In this document: in pieces, positions 37,391-49,274 of the stretch
Layout: each line of letters begins with the position of its first letter
Position numbering within the stretch: position 1 is the stretch's first letter
Assembly: GCA_014281115.1 (NCBI GenBank)
Contig: JACONQ010000002.1
Span: 4,340,001-4,404,000 of the forward strand
Length of the DNA: 64,000 bases
Direction of reading: 5' to 3'
Source: Laburnicola sp. R22_1
Taxonomy: Eukaryota; Ascomycota; Dothideomycetes; Pleosporales; Didymosphaeriaceae
Program-made: the position numbers and the translations under genes
Notes under the pieces: model-generated
Told to the model about the DNA's origin: nothing
What the model saw: only the letters and a program-made list of their open reading frames with translations
Database searches by the model: none

Positions 37391-39415
37391 TTATAGCCAA
37401 TCGTGACAACCAACATATTTTTGTCGGTGAGGAAGGGGCCGAAATTTTTTTTTCGGGCAATATGTGACTCACAAGGAGCCGAACCAAAGTTCAACACAAC
37501 TATACTTCCGTATTATAGCCAGCAGGCGCGACTGCAAACACTAGCGATAGCTTTAGTAAGCGCACTTACACCTGCGTAGGACCTCTGGAAGTGAGGATAT
37601 AGTGAAGGCTGGCTGTTCAAGTTGCGAATGTGAATGCACTATTCTATACTACAAACTGCATGCTCTTTCTAAATCGTGCAACCACACCAAACCTATCCAG
37701 CTATAGCTAGCGACGAGGAATTTAGCCATTATGCCTACGTCTATAACGGTCAAACAAGCCATTAAGTAACAATCCATCCAATCTAATTGAATCAAATCAA
37801 ATCAGCGTTCGTGGATTGCCAATACATCCTCCCTTCCTTACCTTAGTTCAATTCACTACGTTTTCCAGCAATTCCACTGCGTTCCCCACAGCATTATACT
37901 GTAAACCTAATAAGCGCGAAGTCCATCATCAGAGCAGCGTTCGTATCACGAAATCCATAGCAACTACAGTGCCAAGCCAAAAGTCTGTTCCCCCAACACG
38001 CTAACGCGCGTACACCAACACCAACACCCTATTTTCAACACTACATTACTCCACCAATATGAGCTCTTTTGGTGTAGAAATTTCAGGAAATCGTCGCCGC
38101 AATGCCGAATTATCTGTCCAGCAACGGGATTTAATTATCGCGAAGTGTGAGGCGGGCGCGTTATTGCGGGAGTTGGCTAAGGAGTTTAACTGTACGCGTC
38201 GCTGCATCAACAAAACACTTTAGAGATATGGAGAATAACACCACAATCAATCGCGGCCTCAATTAGGGTGTCCCCAGGCGCTTAATACACATGACAAGCG
38301 TGTACTCTATCAAGAGGCACGAAAAAACCCGAGGATTGAATACCCAGCCCTCCTCTGCGAGGCCTCCCTCCGCCGCATCTCTCGAACCACTGCATATCGC
38401 GCATTGAAGGCAGAGAGCCTGACCAACTTCCGGGCAGCGCGGAAGCCCAAGATCACTTGCGCGGTGGCCCAGGAGAGGCGTTAATTCGAACGGGAATATC
38501 GCAATTGGGATTGGCGCGGACAGCCCTTCCAGTTCTCAGATAAGTGCTCTATTCAAAGACGCTCCGGCGGCACATCTACATGGGTTTTTCGCCTCCCACA
38601 CGAGAAATGGAGACATGAGATGATCGAGGAGACAGTTATATCAAGATCTCGCGCGGCAATGGTGTGGGCGAGTATCTGGCTTGATTGGAGAGGGCGGGTT
38701 CGGCGGAGTCCCTTAGTAATTATGCCCAGGGACCCAGCAGCTTGTCGCAAAGGATATAGCGCATGGAGTTATATTGAAGCTCTACGCAAAGGACTCCTCT
38801 GTAATTATCACGCAGGAGATATCTATATGCACAACAACGCGCCCATCCACAGGGCGCGACAGTCGCTCAATTTTTTGGCGGAACACGGCATACAACCGAT
38901 CGAGTGGCCGCGTTATTCCCCCGACATCAACCCCATCGAACATCTCTGGTGGTCCCTTAAGAGAGAACTCCATAAGCGTTACCCCAATATGGGCGACCTT
39001 GGCGACGGCGACAAGGACTTTAAGACCTTCTGCGCGGCGTTGAAAGATTGCTGGCGTAGGATCCCTGATTCGCTGATTCGCAAGCTTATACTTAGTATGC
39101 CGCGCCGCCTACTTGCTCTCCGGCGTGCGCGCGGGTATCAAACAAAATATTAATCAAATAATTATCTCTATATCAATTATCAACTCTCCGGGAGCGATAT
39201 TGGGGGTGCCGGAGCGCTCTGCGCGACGGGGTGGTGATGATGGCGGACCTCGCTTACCCCTGCGGGGAACAGACTTTTGGCTTAGTACTGTAATGCCAAC
39301 CACTACACCAGCAGAGTATAAAAATAAGACACAGTTTACTTGTCACGGAAGTATAGTTGTGTTAAACTTTGGTTCGGCTCATTCTGACTCACATATCGCC
39401 TGATAAAAATCGGCC
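37391..39415 (+). mobile_element. degenerate Tc1/mariner-type transposon
   Basis: Inverted terminal sequences match over about 75 bp. The left part from GGGGCCGAA near 37430 to ACTATACTTCCG near 37508 matches the reverse complement of about 39348-39410, including GAGCCGAACCAAAGTT and CAACACAACTATACTTCCGT. Between them lies a broken Tc1-like transposase. The left end carries about 40 further bases shared with position 1178, so the exact left border is uncertain. GTATTATAGCCA flanks the left end twice (37388 and 37509). The layout recalls Molly-type elements of Parastagonospora, but I could not compare sequences. Confidence 0.75.
38059..39153 (+). pseudogene. Tc1-like transposase, inactivated
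   Basis: The frame from ATG 38059 to the stop at 39151 carries in-frame stops at 38221 (TAG), 38236 (TAA) and 38482 (TAA). It still shows an N-terminal helix-turn-helix (LIIAKCEAGALLRELAKEF) and a DDE core with FSDKCS (first Asp). The second site reads DIYMHNNAPIHR, where the family has an Asp before NAP, so a catalytic Asp has become Asn. The third site is YSPDINPIEHLWW. TAG/TAA from CAG/CAA and Asp to Asn are C-to-T and G-to-A changes, in line with RIP. It cannot encode a working enzyme. Confidence 0.88.
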
Positions 39416-39614
39416 CCACCCTATATAGGTATACTAGCAGGTAACGCAACCTTTGCCAATCACTACGTTCCCTATAGTATTATAGTAAAGTTCCTAATTA
39501 GTTTAGCCAAAAGCCTCCATATTATCCACCTCTAGCCCCTAAATCCCCATTCTCTAACACTATCTCCAATTTCACAAATACGAAAAACCTAAATTGCTAC
39601 ACTATAATATACCC

Positions 39615-39712
39615 ATTCTTTTTGATTACTAAGCAGAGGGCTCTGCTTTTTTTGTCATATTATTTGAGATGAAAGCCTTTGTTGTTCTACCCCTAGGTAG
39701 ATAATTTAACAA
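39615..39712 (-). repeat. interspersed repeat copy B (inverted relative to 33022)
   Basis: TTTTTGATTACTAAGCAGAG, TTTTTTTGTCATATTATTTG, GATGAAAGCCTTTGTTGTTC and TACCCCTAGGTAGATAATTT are the reverse complement of copy A with few changes. Confidence 0.85.
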
Positions 39713-39984
39713 CACATATACCCATAGAACAAACCCTTTCCTTCTATATCTACTACACCGTATTTTAAATACATCCTCTACCTTTGCGTTGCCTATTCTA
39801 TTGTCAAATATACGGGTATTCTTGATGAGTTGAGATGGAAAAGTGGTGGGTTGATTGATTGATTGTGTGTGTTCTGTCGGAGAAGCTCGGCTACCTCGAG
39901 AAGTAACTATCTAGTACTAAGCCGCACTAGTACTATTTAGACTAGTACAGGGGCAGTGTAAAACAGTAGTGCGCCAGCCTCCTT

Positions 39985-40020
39985 AGTGTATTTCACAGTG
40001 AAATCACTGTGATTTACACT
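39985..40020. repeat. 17-bp imperfect palindrome
   Basis: AGTGTATTTCACAGTGA (39985-40001) faces TCACTGTGATTTACACT (40004-40020) with two mismatches and a 2-base spacer. TTTCACAGTGACTGT recurs at 40072-40086. Confidence 0.7.
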
Positions 40021-40113
40021 GATTACCACTGTAAGGGGCCATATGATCGTACACACCTACCCACTGGATTTCACAGTGACTGTCTATCTGACATCTATAG
40101 TAATAATATTTTT

Positions 40114-40215
40114 ACGCTCTTTTTAATTACTAAGTAGGGGGCTCTACTTTTTTTGTTATGTTATTTAAGATAAAAGCCTTTGTCGTTCTACCCCTAGGTA
40201 GTTAATTTAATAACA
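40114..40215 (-). repeat. interspersed repeat copy C (inverted relative to 33022)
   Basis: This is the same unit as 39615-39712. It has extra T/A changes, for example CTCTAC for CTCTGC, AAGTAG for AAGCAG and GATAAAAG for GATGAAAG. These are transitions typical of RIP. Confidence 0.85.
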
Positions 40216-40629
40216 CACATAGTAATACTATACATACTAATATTATATTACTCTTTCTACCTTTCCTACCTTTCCTATTACCTTTCTTCCTCCTACTTAA
40301 CAATTCCCCCCACTAATCCCAGCCCAACAACCCACTAAAACCAACCCTCCGCCCTATTCTTATCTACACTCCCTCTCCTCTAACTTATAACTAAAAAAAA
40401 CCCCTACCTAAATTCTCTAAATCTATTTTACGCAACTTACTATTCCTTATATAATTATAACTACCTACCACTTACTAATTAACCTATCTACTCTTCCCCC
40501 CCTACCTATTCCTACCCTTATCTATTAAGAACTCACTGCTAACCTACTACTTTCTTCTCTTTTCTTCCCCTATTTTATCTCCCTTCTATTTAGTCTTAAT
40601 ACACTATTTATATTATATATAAGTATTAA

Positions 40630-40915
40630 TAAGTATAGCAAAGTTAAGAACTTACTATAATAAACTAAATAGGTTACTATCTAAATAGGTTACTATCTAA
40701 ATAGTAGTTATATAAGTAAATACAGCTATTAAAAGTATACTAGTACTAACATACTTTACTTTTTTATATTATAATCTATAGCTTTTCTTACTAGTAAAGT
40801 ATAAAAGTTATATATAATAAAGCAGTTATAATATATACACAGCTAGTTAAACTTTACTTTACCTCCTTATATATTCTATATTACCTACTAGTAAAAAAAA
40901 ATTGTTTTTAGCCCC
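40630..40915 (+). repeat. AT-rich dispersed repeat, copy 2
   Basis: This is the counterpart of 36175-36416, in the same orientation. It has an internal doubling of AATAGGTTACTATCTA at 40666-40700. Confidence 0.7.
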
Positions 40916-41272
40916 TCCTCACCACCAAAAACACATCACTTATCACACTCATCAGTCTTCCTACCCATTTCAACCCCACCCACCAATCCATCCATCAAGT
41001 CAAGTCTAGTCTACCCTCTACCCCCCACTTCCTTCCCACTCGCTCGCCAAGGTAGTTACCACCACCTAACCTACCACCTACCACCTACTTCCTTCCTTCC
41101 TCCTTCCTCCTCGCTACATCGCACTTCGCACTCCGCACTCCGCCTCTCAAACATCCACCCCCCCACGCAAGATCCAAGTCAGACATAGGCACGAGCAACA
41201 CAAACACACCACCTTACACGCAAGCTCCTACGCCATACTACACCCGTACCACTCCCTTTCCTTTCCTTTCAT

Positions 41273-41330
41273 ACCATCTCCATCTCCATCTCCATCTCCA
41301 TCTCCATCTCCATCTCCATCTCCATCTCCA
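41273..41330 (+). repeat. hexanucleotide microsatellite (CATCTC)n
   Basis: About nine uninterrupted CATCTC units lie within a C/T-rich stretch. There is no coding support. Confidence 0.9.
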
Positions 41331-41959
41331 CCCTGTCCGCACGCAACTCCTCACCCCACCCCCACCTTTCCAATTCCAACCCGCAGAGCAACACACACAG
41401 ACCGCACAAGCAGAAGAAGATAATAAACACACACACTACACACTCTCTCTCCCTCTCCCTCTCACACACAGTCTTTCCTACTACCCTCCCGCCAAGGAAA
41501 AAAAAAGAAAAGAAAACCAATAACAATTCCGCCCGCCACAAGGAAGAAAGAAAAGAAAAAAAATTCTCCAATCTTCAATTTTTCCCTCCAACACCGTTCA
41601 ATTCACCATACCCACGCTATGCAAACCTAGACCGAAACCTAAACGTAAACCCATATGTGCAATGCAATCTAAGCCATCGACATCATCCATCTACGTGATC
41701 GATGCCCTCAACCTCAACTTTGCTTGAGAGCAGTGGCGAACCACACAAAAAAACCCGAACACGAAAAAAAAAAAAAGTAGACACCCTATACACCGATGCT
41801 CCTCCCTCCAGATGGACAAAAGAGAGAGTTCAGGAGACAAGCCTGTTGAAGAAGAAAAAAAACATCACGGATATACACACCCCCCCAACCAACCACACCC
41901 ACAAGCACATCTTCCCTTCCTTCCAACAACACCCCCTGCCACCCCACACAACCAACCCC

Positions 41960-44900
41960 TCAATACGTCTTATACTTCTACACCCCGTTAGCAAACCCCC
42001 ACACAAAAAACCACCAATTCTTTTATCAGAAAACTCACATCATCCCTCTTCCTCCCACTCCCCTCATCCAACGCATTCCCCACCCCCAACAACGCCCTAC
42101 TAACAAACATCGTCGCCCCCCTCACCGGCCTCAACACCAACGTCGGCCCCCTCCGCGCCAACACCCTCGCAACCCCCACGCCCGTCCCCTCCTCCCTAAT
42201 CTCCCCCGGAATCGCAATCACCGCATCCCTCGCAACGCTAAAGTCCCGCTGGAAATGCCGCGCCGCAGACCGCAATCCCGCCCGCACGGTAATAGGCTGG
42301 TCCGCGTAATTCGACACCGCGCGCGGCTCGTCCGTGTCAGAGGAGGGGTCTTCGCCGTCCCAGTCGTGGTGTGAGGAGGCGCGCGCAGAGGATGAGGATG
42401 AAGAGGCCTCTGGATTGAGGAATTTCTCCGCGCCTTCGAGGATCGTTTGCGCGCCGATGGCGACTTTGGCGCCGAGCCGGGCGGCTTCCGACGTTGTGTT
42501 GCGGGCGAAGCTGATGGCGCCTTTTTGCAAGCTGCGCACGACGCGCCCATCTTTCTTGTACTCGCGCATGGGTACGACGAATAAGTCGGCCACGCCGGCT
42601 CCCACGTTGACCACAGGCCGGATCATGGCAAGGCCGGAGAGGACCTGGGGAAGCTGGTTGCGCTTGACGTCGGGCATCCATACATTGTTGAGCGTCGTGT
42701 GCAGTTCGTCAAACGACGTGATGCCGTAGACGATAGCATGGCGAAGTACAATGTCCGCGTCCTCCAGCGTCAGGAAATTCATCAGCTCGGTGGTGTGGCC
42801 GGACCTCAGGCTGCGGTAGTCCACCTTTCTTGGCTTGTAATCCAGCTTGAGTTTTACCTCGTTCACTTCTAGACGCTGGATAAATGGCTGCTCGGACGGC
42901 ACGGAGCTGAGGGCGGCCGATTCATCTTTGAATTCAAAAAATCGTTGGATGAACTCCAGGGCAAATTGGTCGACATGCAGGCGAAGAGGGAGAATGCTGA
43001 CCTTAATCACAAGCTCTGAAGCAGCTAGTTCTGTCACCGGTTTCACCGTCAACAGTGCTAGATTAATCATCGGGCGCTTCATTTCGCGCTTCTCGGGCTC
43101 CACATCGCACAGAGCAAATTTGTTCCAGGTCGAGCCGGGGACACGGTCATAGACGACGAGATCCTGAATGCGCACATCGATCGAGTTGACTGTCTCGCCA
43201 GACCCAGGCTCGAATACAACGAGATCGACAGCAACATGCTTGAGCTCGAACGCGACCCGTTTGTGCTTTCCGCGACCTAGCTTCATGCGGCGTTTCGATG
43301 ATGCGCTCTCACGTGGTCGCGCTGTAGCGCCAGTTGACCGGGTGGCAGTTGATGTAGCGTAGCTACCCGTCTCGCTCGCCTGGTCATCCACATCGCGGCC
43401 GCGATTGATGTCCTGTATGATTTGCTTGGTCAATGTACCCTTTGCTTCCTTGATAGGCACGCCGATCCACACGGAGTTGAACAGGTAATCTTCTTCAATG
43501 AAATTGAGATCCTCCTCTTCGTCGTCGTGGGCTTTTCGACGGCGTTCTTCGGCTCGAGATTCGATGTCTTCGACTGCTTGCGCGAGGGCGCCCCTCGTTT
43601 TTGGCCAGTCGTAGCCATCATACAGGTTCCAGATGATGTTCATGTCGCGAATCTGAACTTTGAGTGGAGCACTGGGGGCCTTGAACTCATTCGTGAGATG
43701 GTACTTGTTCTTGGCAGAGTCCCACTTGCGGGCCTTGCCTTTGTGCTCGGAATCGGAGTCCTTGAAATAGTCCTCGTTGAAGTCGAATTCTTCCTCGCCA
43801 GGCGCAACTTCATACTGTTCCTGGAAGCTTTCCAAAAGCCCTCGATCACCGCGTGTCCGTGTGATGGGCTCAGTTGGTAAAGCGCCCAGGTCATCTTCGC
43901 CGAGCATACTGTCTCCCATGTCCTCCTCGGTGGGCAATGAGCCTTGGTTATAGAAGCTGCCCACAAACTCCATGTTCGTTGGGACTTCATCGAGAACAAG
44001 ATCTGCCGTCTCCATGAAATTCTCGTCTTCGGCGGTTTCTGGACTGGTGGGTGCGTCGACTGAGAATGACTCCATCATCTCTTGCAACGGTACCACAGTA
44101 CGATAGCGCTCAGCTGTCGACGGGGGCATTGGCGGTTGCAGACCGCTCAGGATTGCAACAAGTGTCTGCGTAGAGTCTGCACAAGATTCAAGAACGAACA
44201 AATCATTCTCGAATTCTACGTTCACCTTCTGAGGCTTTGCTTTGCCATCGCCTACAATAGTGACAAGCACTTTGGCAGCCGCAATCGAGCTCAATGAGAC
44301 GTAACCCTGAGCGAGGAGTTCACGCAGCTGAGGATTTGCTGCCAAAACCTTCGAAACCGACGTGGGTGTTTCTTGCTTTACTTCCAGTCGGGCAACGTCA
44401 TCGATAGCCTGTATTGAGGCTTTGCGTAGTTCTACTTCCACGGAGTAATCAACCTTCTTCAGCTGCTTTCCGAGAAAATGCGCATCGGTCAAAACGAACA
44501 GGCCTTTCGCTGGAATCTTTCGAGGGTTCAATCCAAGGGCACAATTTCTGAGGAGGATGTCAAGGTGGAGGGCCTTCGTTTTAGGCGTTGAGGGTGAGCT
44601 CGTTGCAGAGCTCTGCCTACTGAGGGTCTTTGGTGACATTGCGACTGTGACAGTGGCGACCGATGAAGCTAGGCCAAGCGCAATGTCGTCCACCGTGCCG
44701 TCTTCTGGAAGGCCTAGCGCCGCCATAACAGTGGACACATGATATTCGACGCACACGTTGAACAATTTTGTTTTGACTACCGGCTCCATCTCGTCGCCGA
44801 TAATACGCACCATAACCATAGGCAGCTGGTCCAACTCTGCGAGTCTGACGACCTCGTGAACTAGAACCTCTTCTTCACGCTGAGCGGATATTTGACCAAG

Positions 44901-47900
44901 CTCGGCAGCGAAAAGTGCGGGAACACCGACATGTGCTATTGAAGCATCGCCCACTTTCACTGACACATCACCCAAGCGTTCGTTCACCGCGATCCTGATG
45001 CCCGCTTCTTGTATGCTGGCAAGAGTGAGGATTCCCGGGCGGTCGTCATCTGGTAGATATTTGGTGACTTTGGATAACTTTGCCAATTCCGCACCTAGCG
45101 CTTCGAATGTCTTCATCTGTTCGAGATCAGATATCCGAACGTCCACGCTTTTAACATAGGTACGAAGGACCGATCCTTTCCTTCGTTGACGGAGTAACGT
45201 TCCAATTAGGATATCCTCGTTGTTCTCATAAGGATCCTTGGAAGGCGTGATCATGGATATTAGCTTGTCTAAATCGGTCTCCTCGGGCGAGAAGAGGAAA
45301 GTCACGGTGGACTCCCGGAATTGTACCATCAAAGGTGCACCTGCAGGGGCAGCGTCATCGTACGGGCCACTGAACTGTGCATCCGCCACTTTCAAACGCA
45401 CATTACTTTCGCGGATAGCAAGTCTGACGGAAGTAGTCTGGAGTTGTACTGCACAGCTCTTTCCTTTGAGGGCCAAAGACACGTCGCCAAACTGGATTTG
45501 GATCTTGGGCATGATCGAAGGTTTGGCTGCAGGGGGCGGTGCACTATCGCCAAAGTGGACACCACGGGGTCGACTCGGGGAAGGTGATGTCACGGGGCTG
45601 TTACTGAGGCTGTTCGAATTGATGGAGGCACTCAATTCCAGAACACCACTGAATCCACCAAATGAACCCAAGGCTTCGTCTAGGCGTTCTAAGTCAAAGA
45701 GGACCTTCACCGGACGCGTGACAATAGTTACACGGCGATCCTGCTTCTGTTCATAGACTACTTCGATATCGCTCTTGGGCTGCTGGGCAACGCTGCTCAT
45801 AGGCTTCCGCGACCTGGAGCGAGAGCTTTGGAAGCTTACGATGTCGTGATCCATGGAAGATAGTGCGAATTTGCCGATCTGCAGTTTGTTCTGGACCTCT
45901 GCTGCAACTGTTTGACTTGCTCCGTAGATAGAAGACATGGTGATCTTCAGAATAGCATCAATCGGGCTGGATTCCAGCGGGGCTGGAGAAGGACTGCTGT
46001 CTACAAGAGATTCAGTTAGCAACCGTTCTCTCCAAGCAATGCAAATGTCTTTCACAAATAGCTCAGCACTGAAGCGCGACTCTGTTTGCACAACCGGGCT
46101 TTGCGGCTTAGTTGCGTCTGTCTTATCTGGGTTAGTATCGCTAACGACGGCGGCCAACGCCCTGTTAAGCATCTGGGCCATGATGCAGCCTGTAGAAAAA
46201 TCGATGTGACCCAACACAGAGCCTACTTCGACAACTAAATCTGCAGACGGCGTCTTCTTGGGTGAAGGGGCAGGCTTTTCCGTCGGAGAAGTGCGAAGGT
46301 TGGGACGCCGCCGCGCAGCTTCCTCTACAGAAACCTTCCTTCGCGAGGAGGTTGAGTGCGCGTAATTGGAGAACGAGCCCGGCATGCCCTGGAACATTGA
46401 GTCATCTACGAGGCCAGAGGGGTTGAAGTCGAAACCCGATGCTTCCACTGTTGAGTCATCTGCAGACTCTTTTGGCAAACCATCATCTAAGTTTAGCGGG
46501 AACCAGACGGTGATAACATCAACGGTCAAGAAGACCTTCGCTGCCAACGGTCTGGCTGCATCTGGGCTTCTCTCAGAGTCATTGAGCGCTGTGGCGGACG
46601 CGCGACGAGTTTGCTGAGGAGAGGAAAATGCACTCAGTGGGCTGCCGGGCCGGGGTGTTTCGCAGCCGTCGTCTGCATCGGGTTGAGGGCCTAAAATGCT
46701 ACCCGCAATCATCTCCTCGGGAATTGGTGCTGACGTATCCGATGCTGTATCATGACTGGAAGCCGATGATGAAGAGTCCCATCCACCTGGAACATGACCG
46801 TCATGGGAGGGCGCAGCGCTCATAGCGCTCATGTACATGCTCTCTGCATCTTCATGGCTGAAGAGCTTGGACTGGCTCAGGTCCTCTACTGGGAACGCTG
46901 GGTCCGTACTTTCAGGTAGGCTCTGGTGGGCAGAGTTCGGATTTAGACCTTCGAGAGATTGGCGACCATGGCCTAGATTGTCTTTTGAACTGACTTGTTC
47001 AGATAACCTCGAATGTGACGGTGATTCGCTGGCATGAGTCGGAGCAGCTTGCTGTCCAAGCATCGACACCGTTGGCAAATCATATGCAGAAGAATCGTCC
47101 CCGTAATACGAGTGTGCTTCTTCATGAGACGAGCTAGCACCGTGCATGCTAGACATACTCGGCGCGCCATGCGCTGCTGCAGTGGCACTATATTGGCTAT
47201 TATTTAATCCAGAATTCAGAAGATGATTTTGCATCGCGTAGTCTAACAGTCCTTCGTCGTCGTATAGAATGCTACTCGCACCCAGGTCGCGTGGGGGCGA
47301 CGAGCTATGCGAATCGCTTGTGATGCTGGCTTCCAACCCATCGTCCGAGGCCGCATCGGCGAATCGGTCATCATCTGTAGTATGCACAGACGAGACTAGC
47401 GCATGCTGTTGTGAATGTAGCGACTCGGGGCAAGGTGTAGGCGCAGATTCACGATCAGATTCTACCGCTTGCGAAAGGTGATCTAGGGAAGCCGAAACAG
47501 ATGACGATGGTTGTGCTATTGGCGTTGTAGGTTCAGGCTCGATGAATGCATGACTGGCCGACGGTTCACTCTGTGTTTTCTGGCTGGAGGAAACTTCTGA
47601 GCGAGTATCAGCAGGTGATGACGGCATGGACGGTCGCGAAGTCAAGAAATTATTCGCATCGGAAATCAGCCGGCCGCAAATGTTCTCCACGCGCAGCCGC
47701 CGCTTCCCTATTTTAGAAGAAGTATCTTGCGCCGCGGCGGGGGTAGAGACGTCGACACGGGGCTGCGCTGCGGTCACAGAATCGACAGCGGCGCGGTCAA
47801 CATGGAAATTCAGAGACACATATGGTTCGTCCTCTCCCGGCGCAGCAGTTGAAGGAGATGGCAGCTGATCTTGCACCTCGACGTTGATATCTTGCACAAC

Positions 47901-48646
47901 GATTTGTAGCCGATCGAGAGCCGTATTCAACCAGTTTCGCAGATACGAAGGGAGGACCATGGGCGTTCCCATCCCTGCAACGCTCTCTTCATCGCTATCG
48001 TCGCTCGATGCGATCGACTCTTGGAGGTGTGCTGATTGAGACTCCAGCTCCTGCTCCAACTCCCGGATCTCTTCCTCGGGCTCCTTTCGTATGAACGAGT
48101 TCGCGAGGTCGGTCATCGACGGCGGTATGTATTCATCATCATCGTCTTCGGATCCGACGTCGATGGTGTCATGCTGGGGTTGAGGAGACGAAGCGCGGCG
48201 GCGAAGTGACGGAGACCTCGCCCGGGGTGATGTCCGCTCGGTTCCACGCGACTTTGAGATAGTGTTGCTATCTTCGGCCAGCCGCGCCCTAACCTGTATG
48301 CCATCTATCTCTATGATAATGCGTGGGACGCCAAACTCAAAGACGAAGGTGATGCGGAAGAGCGAGGCGCGGGCGCTCGACAGGTGAATCTCCGGGGGAA
48401 GCTTGAGATGCAGCAGGGCCACGAGTTTCTATACGGCGTGAAGTTAGCGTGTGAAAAAATTACAAGTATATGAGAGCTTCGTACCTTGACGTGCAGGCCA
48501 ACATCCCGGACCTCGAGAGCGGTCCGCTTGCCGACGTCGACGCTCACGAACTCGGTCGGATCCTTGTCGAGGATGTCGATTTGTTGCAGGCCAAACAGCA
48601 GCAGGCGCTTTCCCACCGAGGATGACAGTCTCGCGAAGAAGGCCAT
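41960..48646 (-). CDS. atg2: autophagy-related lipid-transfer protein Atg2
   Basis: Atg2 is a rod-shaped bridge-like lipid-transfer protein that joins the ER to the growing autophagosome with Atg9 and Atg18. Three exons on the minus strand, 48646..48485, 48428..42039 and 41977..41960, give about 2189 aa, normal for the family. The first exon has the chorein-type start (KRLLLFGLQQI and TALEVRDVGLHVK). The second continues LVALLHLKLPPEIHLSSARA. The middle holds long low-complexity Ser-rich stretches. The C-terminal ATG_C region is recognised by RVAFELKHVAVDLVVF, FNFLTLEDADIVLRH-like text, and GLAMIRPVVNVGAGVADL with PMREYKKDGRVVRSLQKGA. The last exon encodes only KYKTY and stop after a GTGAGT..GTAG intron. 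Reading through instead gives a hydrophobic tail foreign to the family. Confidence 0.95.
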
Positions 48647-49274
48647 GGCTGGGTTGTTGTGCGCTCGGGTCGAGCAAGTCGTGGCAAGCAGGGTGAGTGC
48701 CTACCGCTTCGCCGCGACGCACGCCATGGGTAGATACGACCTGTGGCGACGATTTCTTGGCAAAGGTCAAGGCGCAATCGTGGAAGGGAATATGCAGCTT
48801 GCGTGAAAGTTGCGGAGTCCTTGGGTGTGCTCGTGCTACCAACGCGACGGAGGTGAATCGGGGGCCCGAGGCGTTTACGATGGGAGTGGAGTTGGGAGGC
48901 TAGGGACGGCGTGGCGAGCAGCAGTTCGTCGACGTCGGCGGTCACGGGGAAAGAAGAGCACCTGCACCTGCACCTGCACCTGCACCTGGGCAGGGGAAAC
49001 GAGGCAGCCGTCTGGTCTGGCCGTGGACGGGCGGATGATGGTCAAGCCACCAGCACACAGCTCCCCGCGTCTACCCTAGCACGCTCCACTACAGTAGGCC
49101 CGCCGCTAGCGCACGCGATAACGCCCTATCGCCCTATCGCCGCCACGGCCCATTACGTCAGCGAGCAGCCCACCACGGCTGCCCGCTGCCATTCCTGGTT
49201 CAATTGTGCAGCGCATTCACTCTGCAAACACCTCCTGTACTCTGCTGTATTAAATCTAGACTACGTAAGCCAGC
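48647..49274. promoter_or_regulatory. divergent promoter region of atg2 and the adenosine deaminase gene
   Basis: These 628 bp are GC-rich, with a short hexanucleotide run of CACCTG units (about 48960-48988). No supported ORF is visible; those present are out-of-frame open stretches. Confidence 0.45.

Larger units (their letters stand above)
39416..41959. other. AT-rich repeat island, right part, then low-complexity DNA
   Basis: No genes were seen. It holds two inverted copies of the 33022 repeat, a palindrome cluster (39985-40085), an AT-rich repeat (40630-40915) and a long C/T-rich stretch (40920-41600) with a hexanucleotide microsatellite. The final part is the 3' flank of ATG2. Confidence 0.55.

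Noticed and set aside
41702..42103. 133-codon plus-strand frame rich in T, P, H and K
   Set aside because: Low-complexity C/A-rich DNA over the 3' end of atg2.
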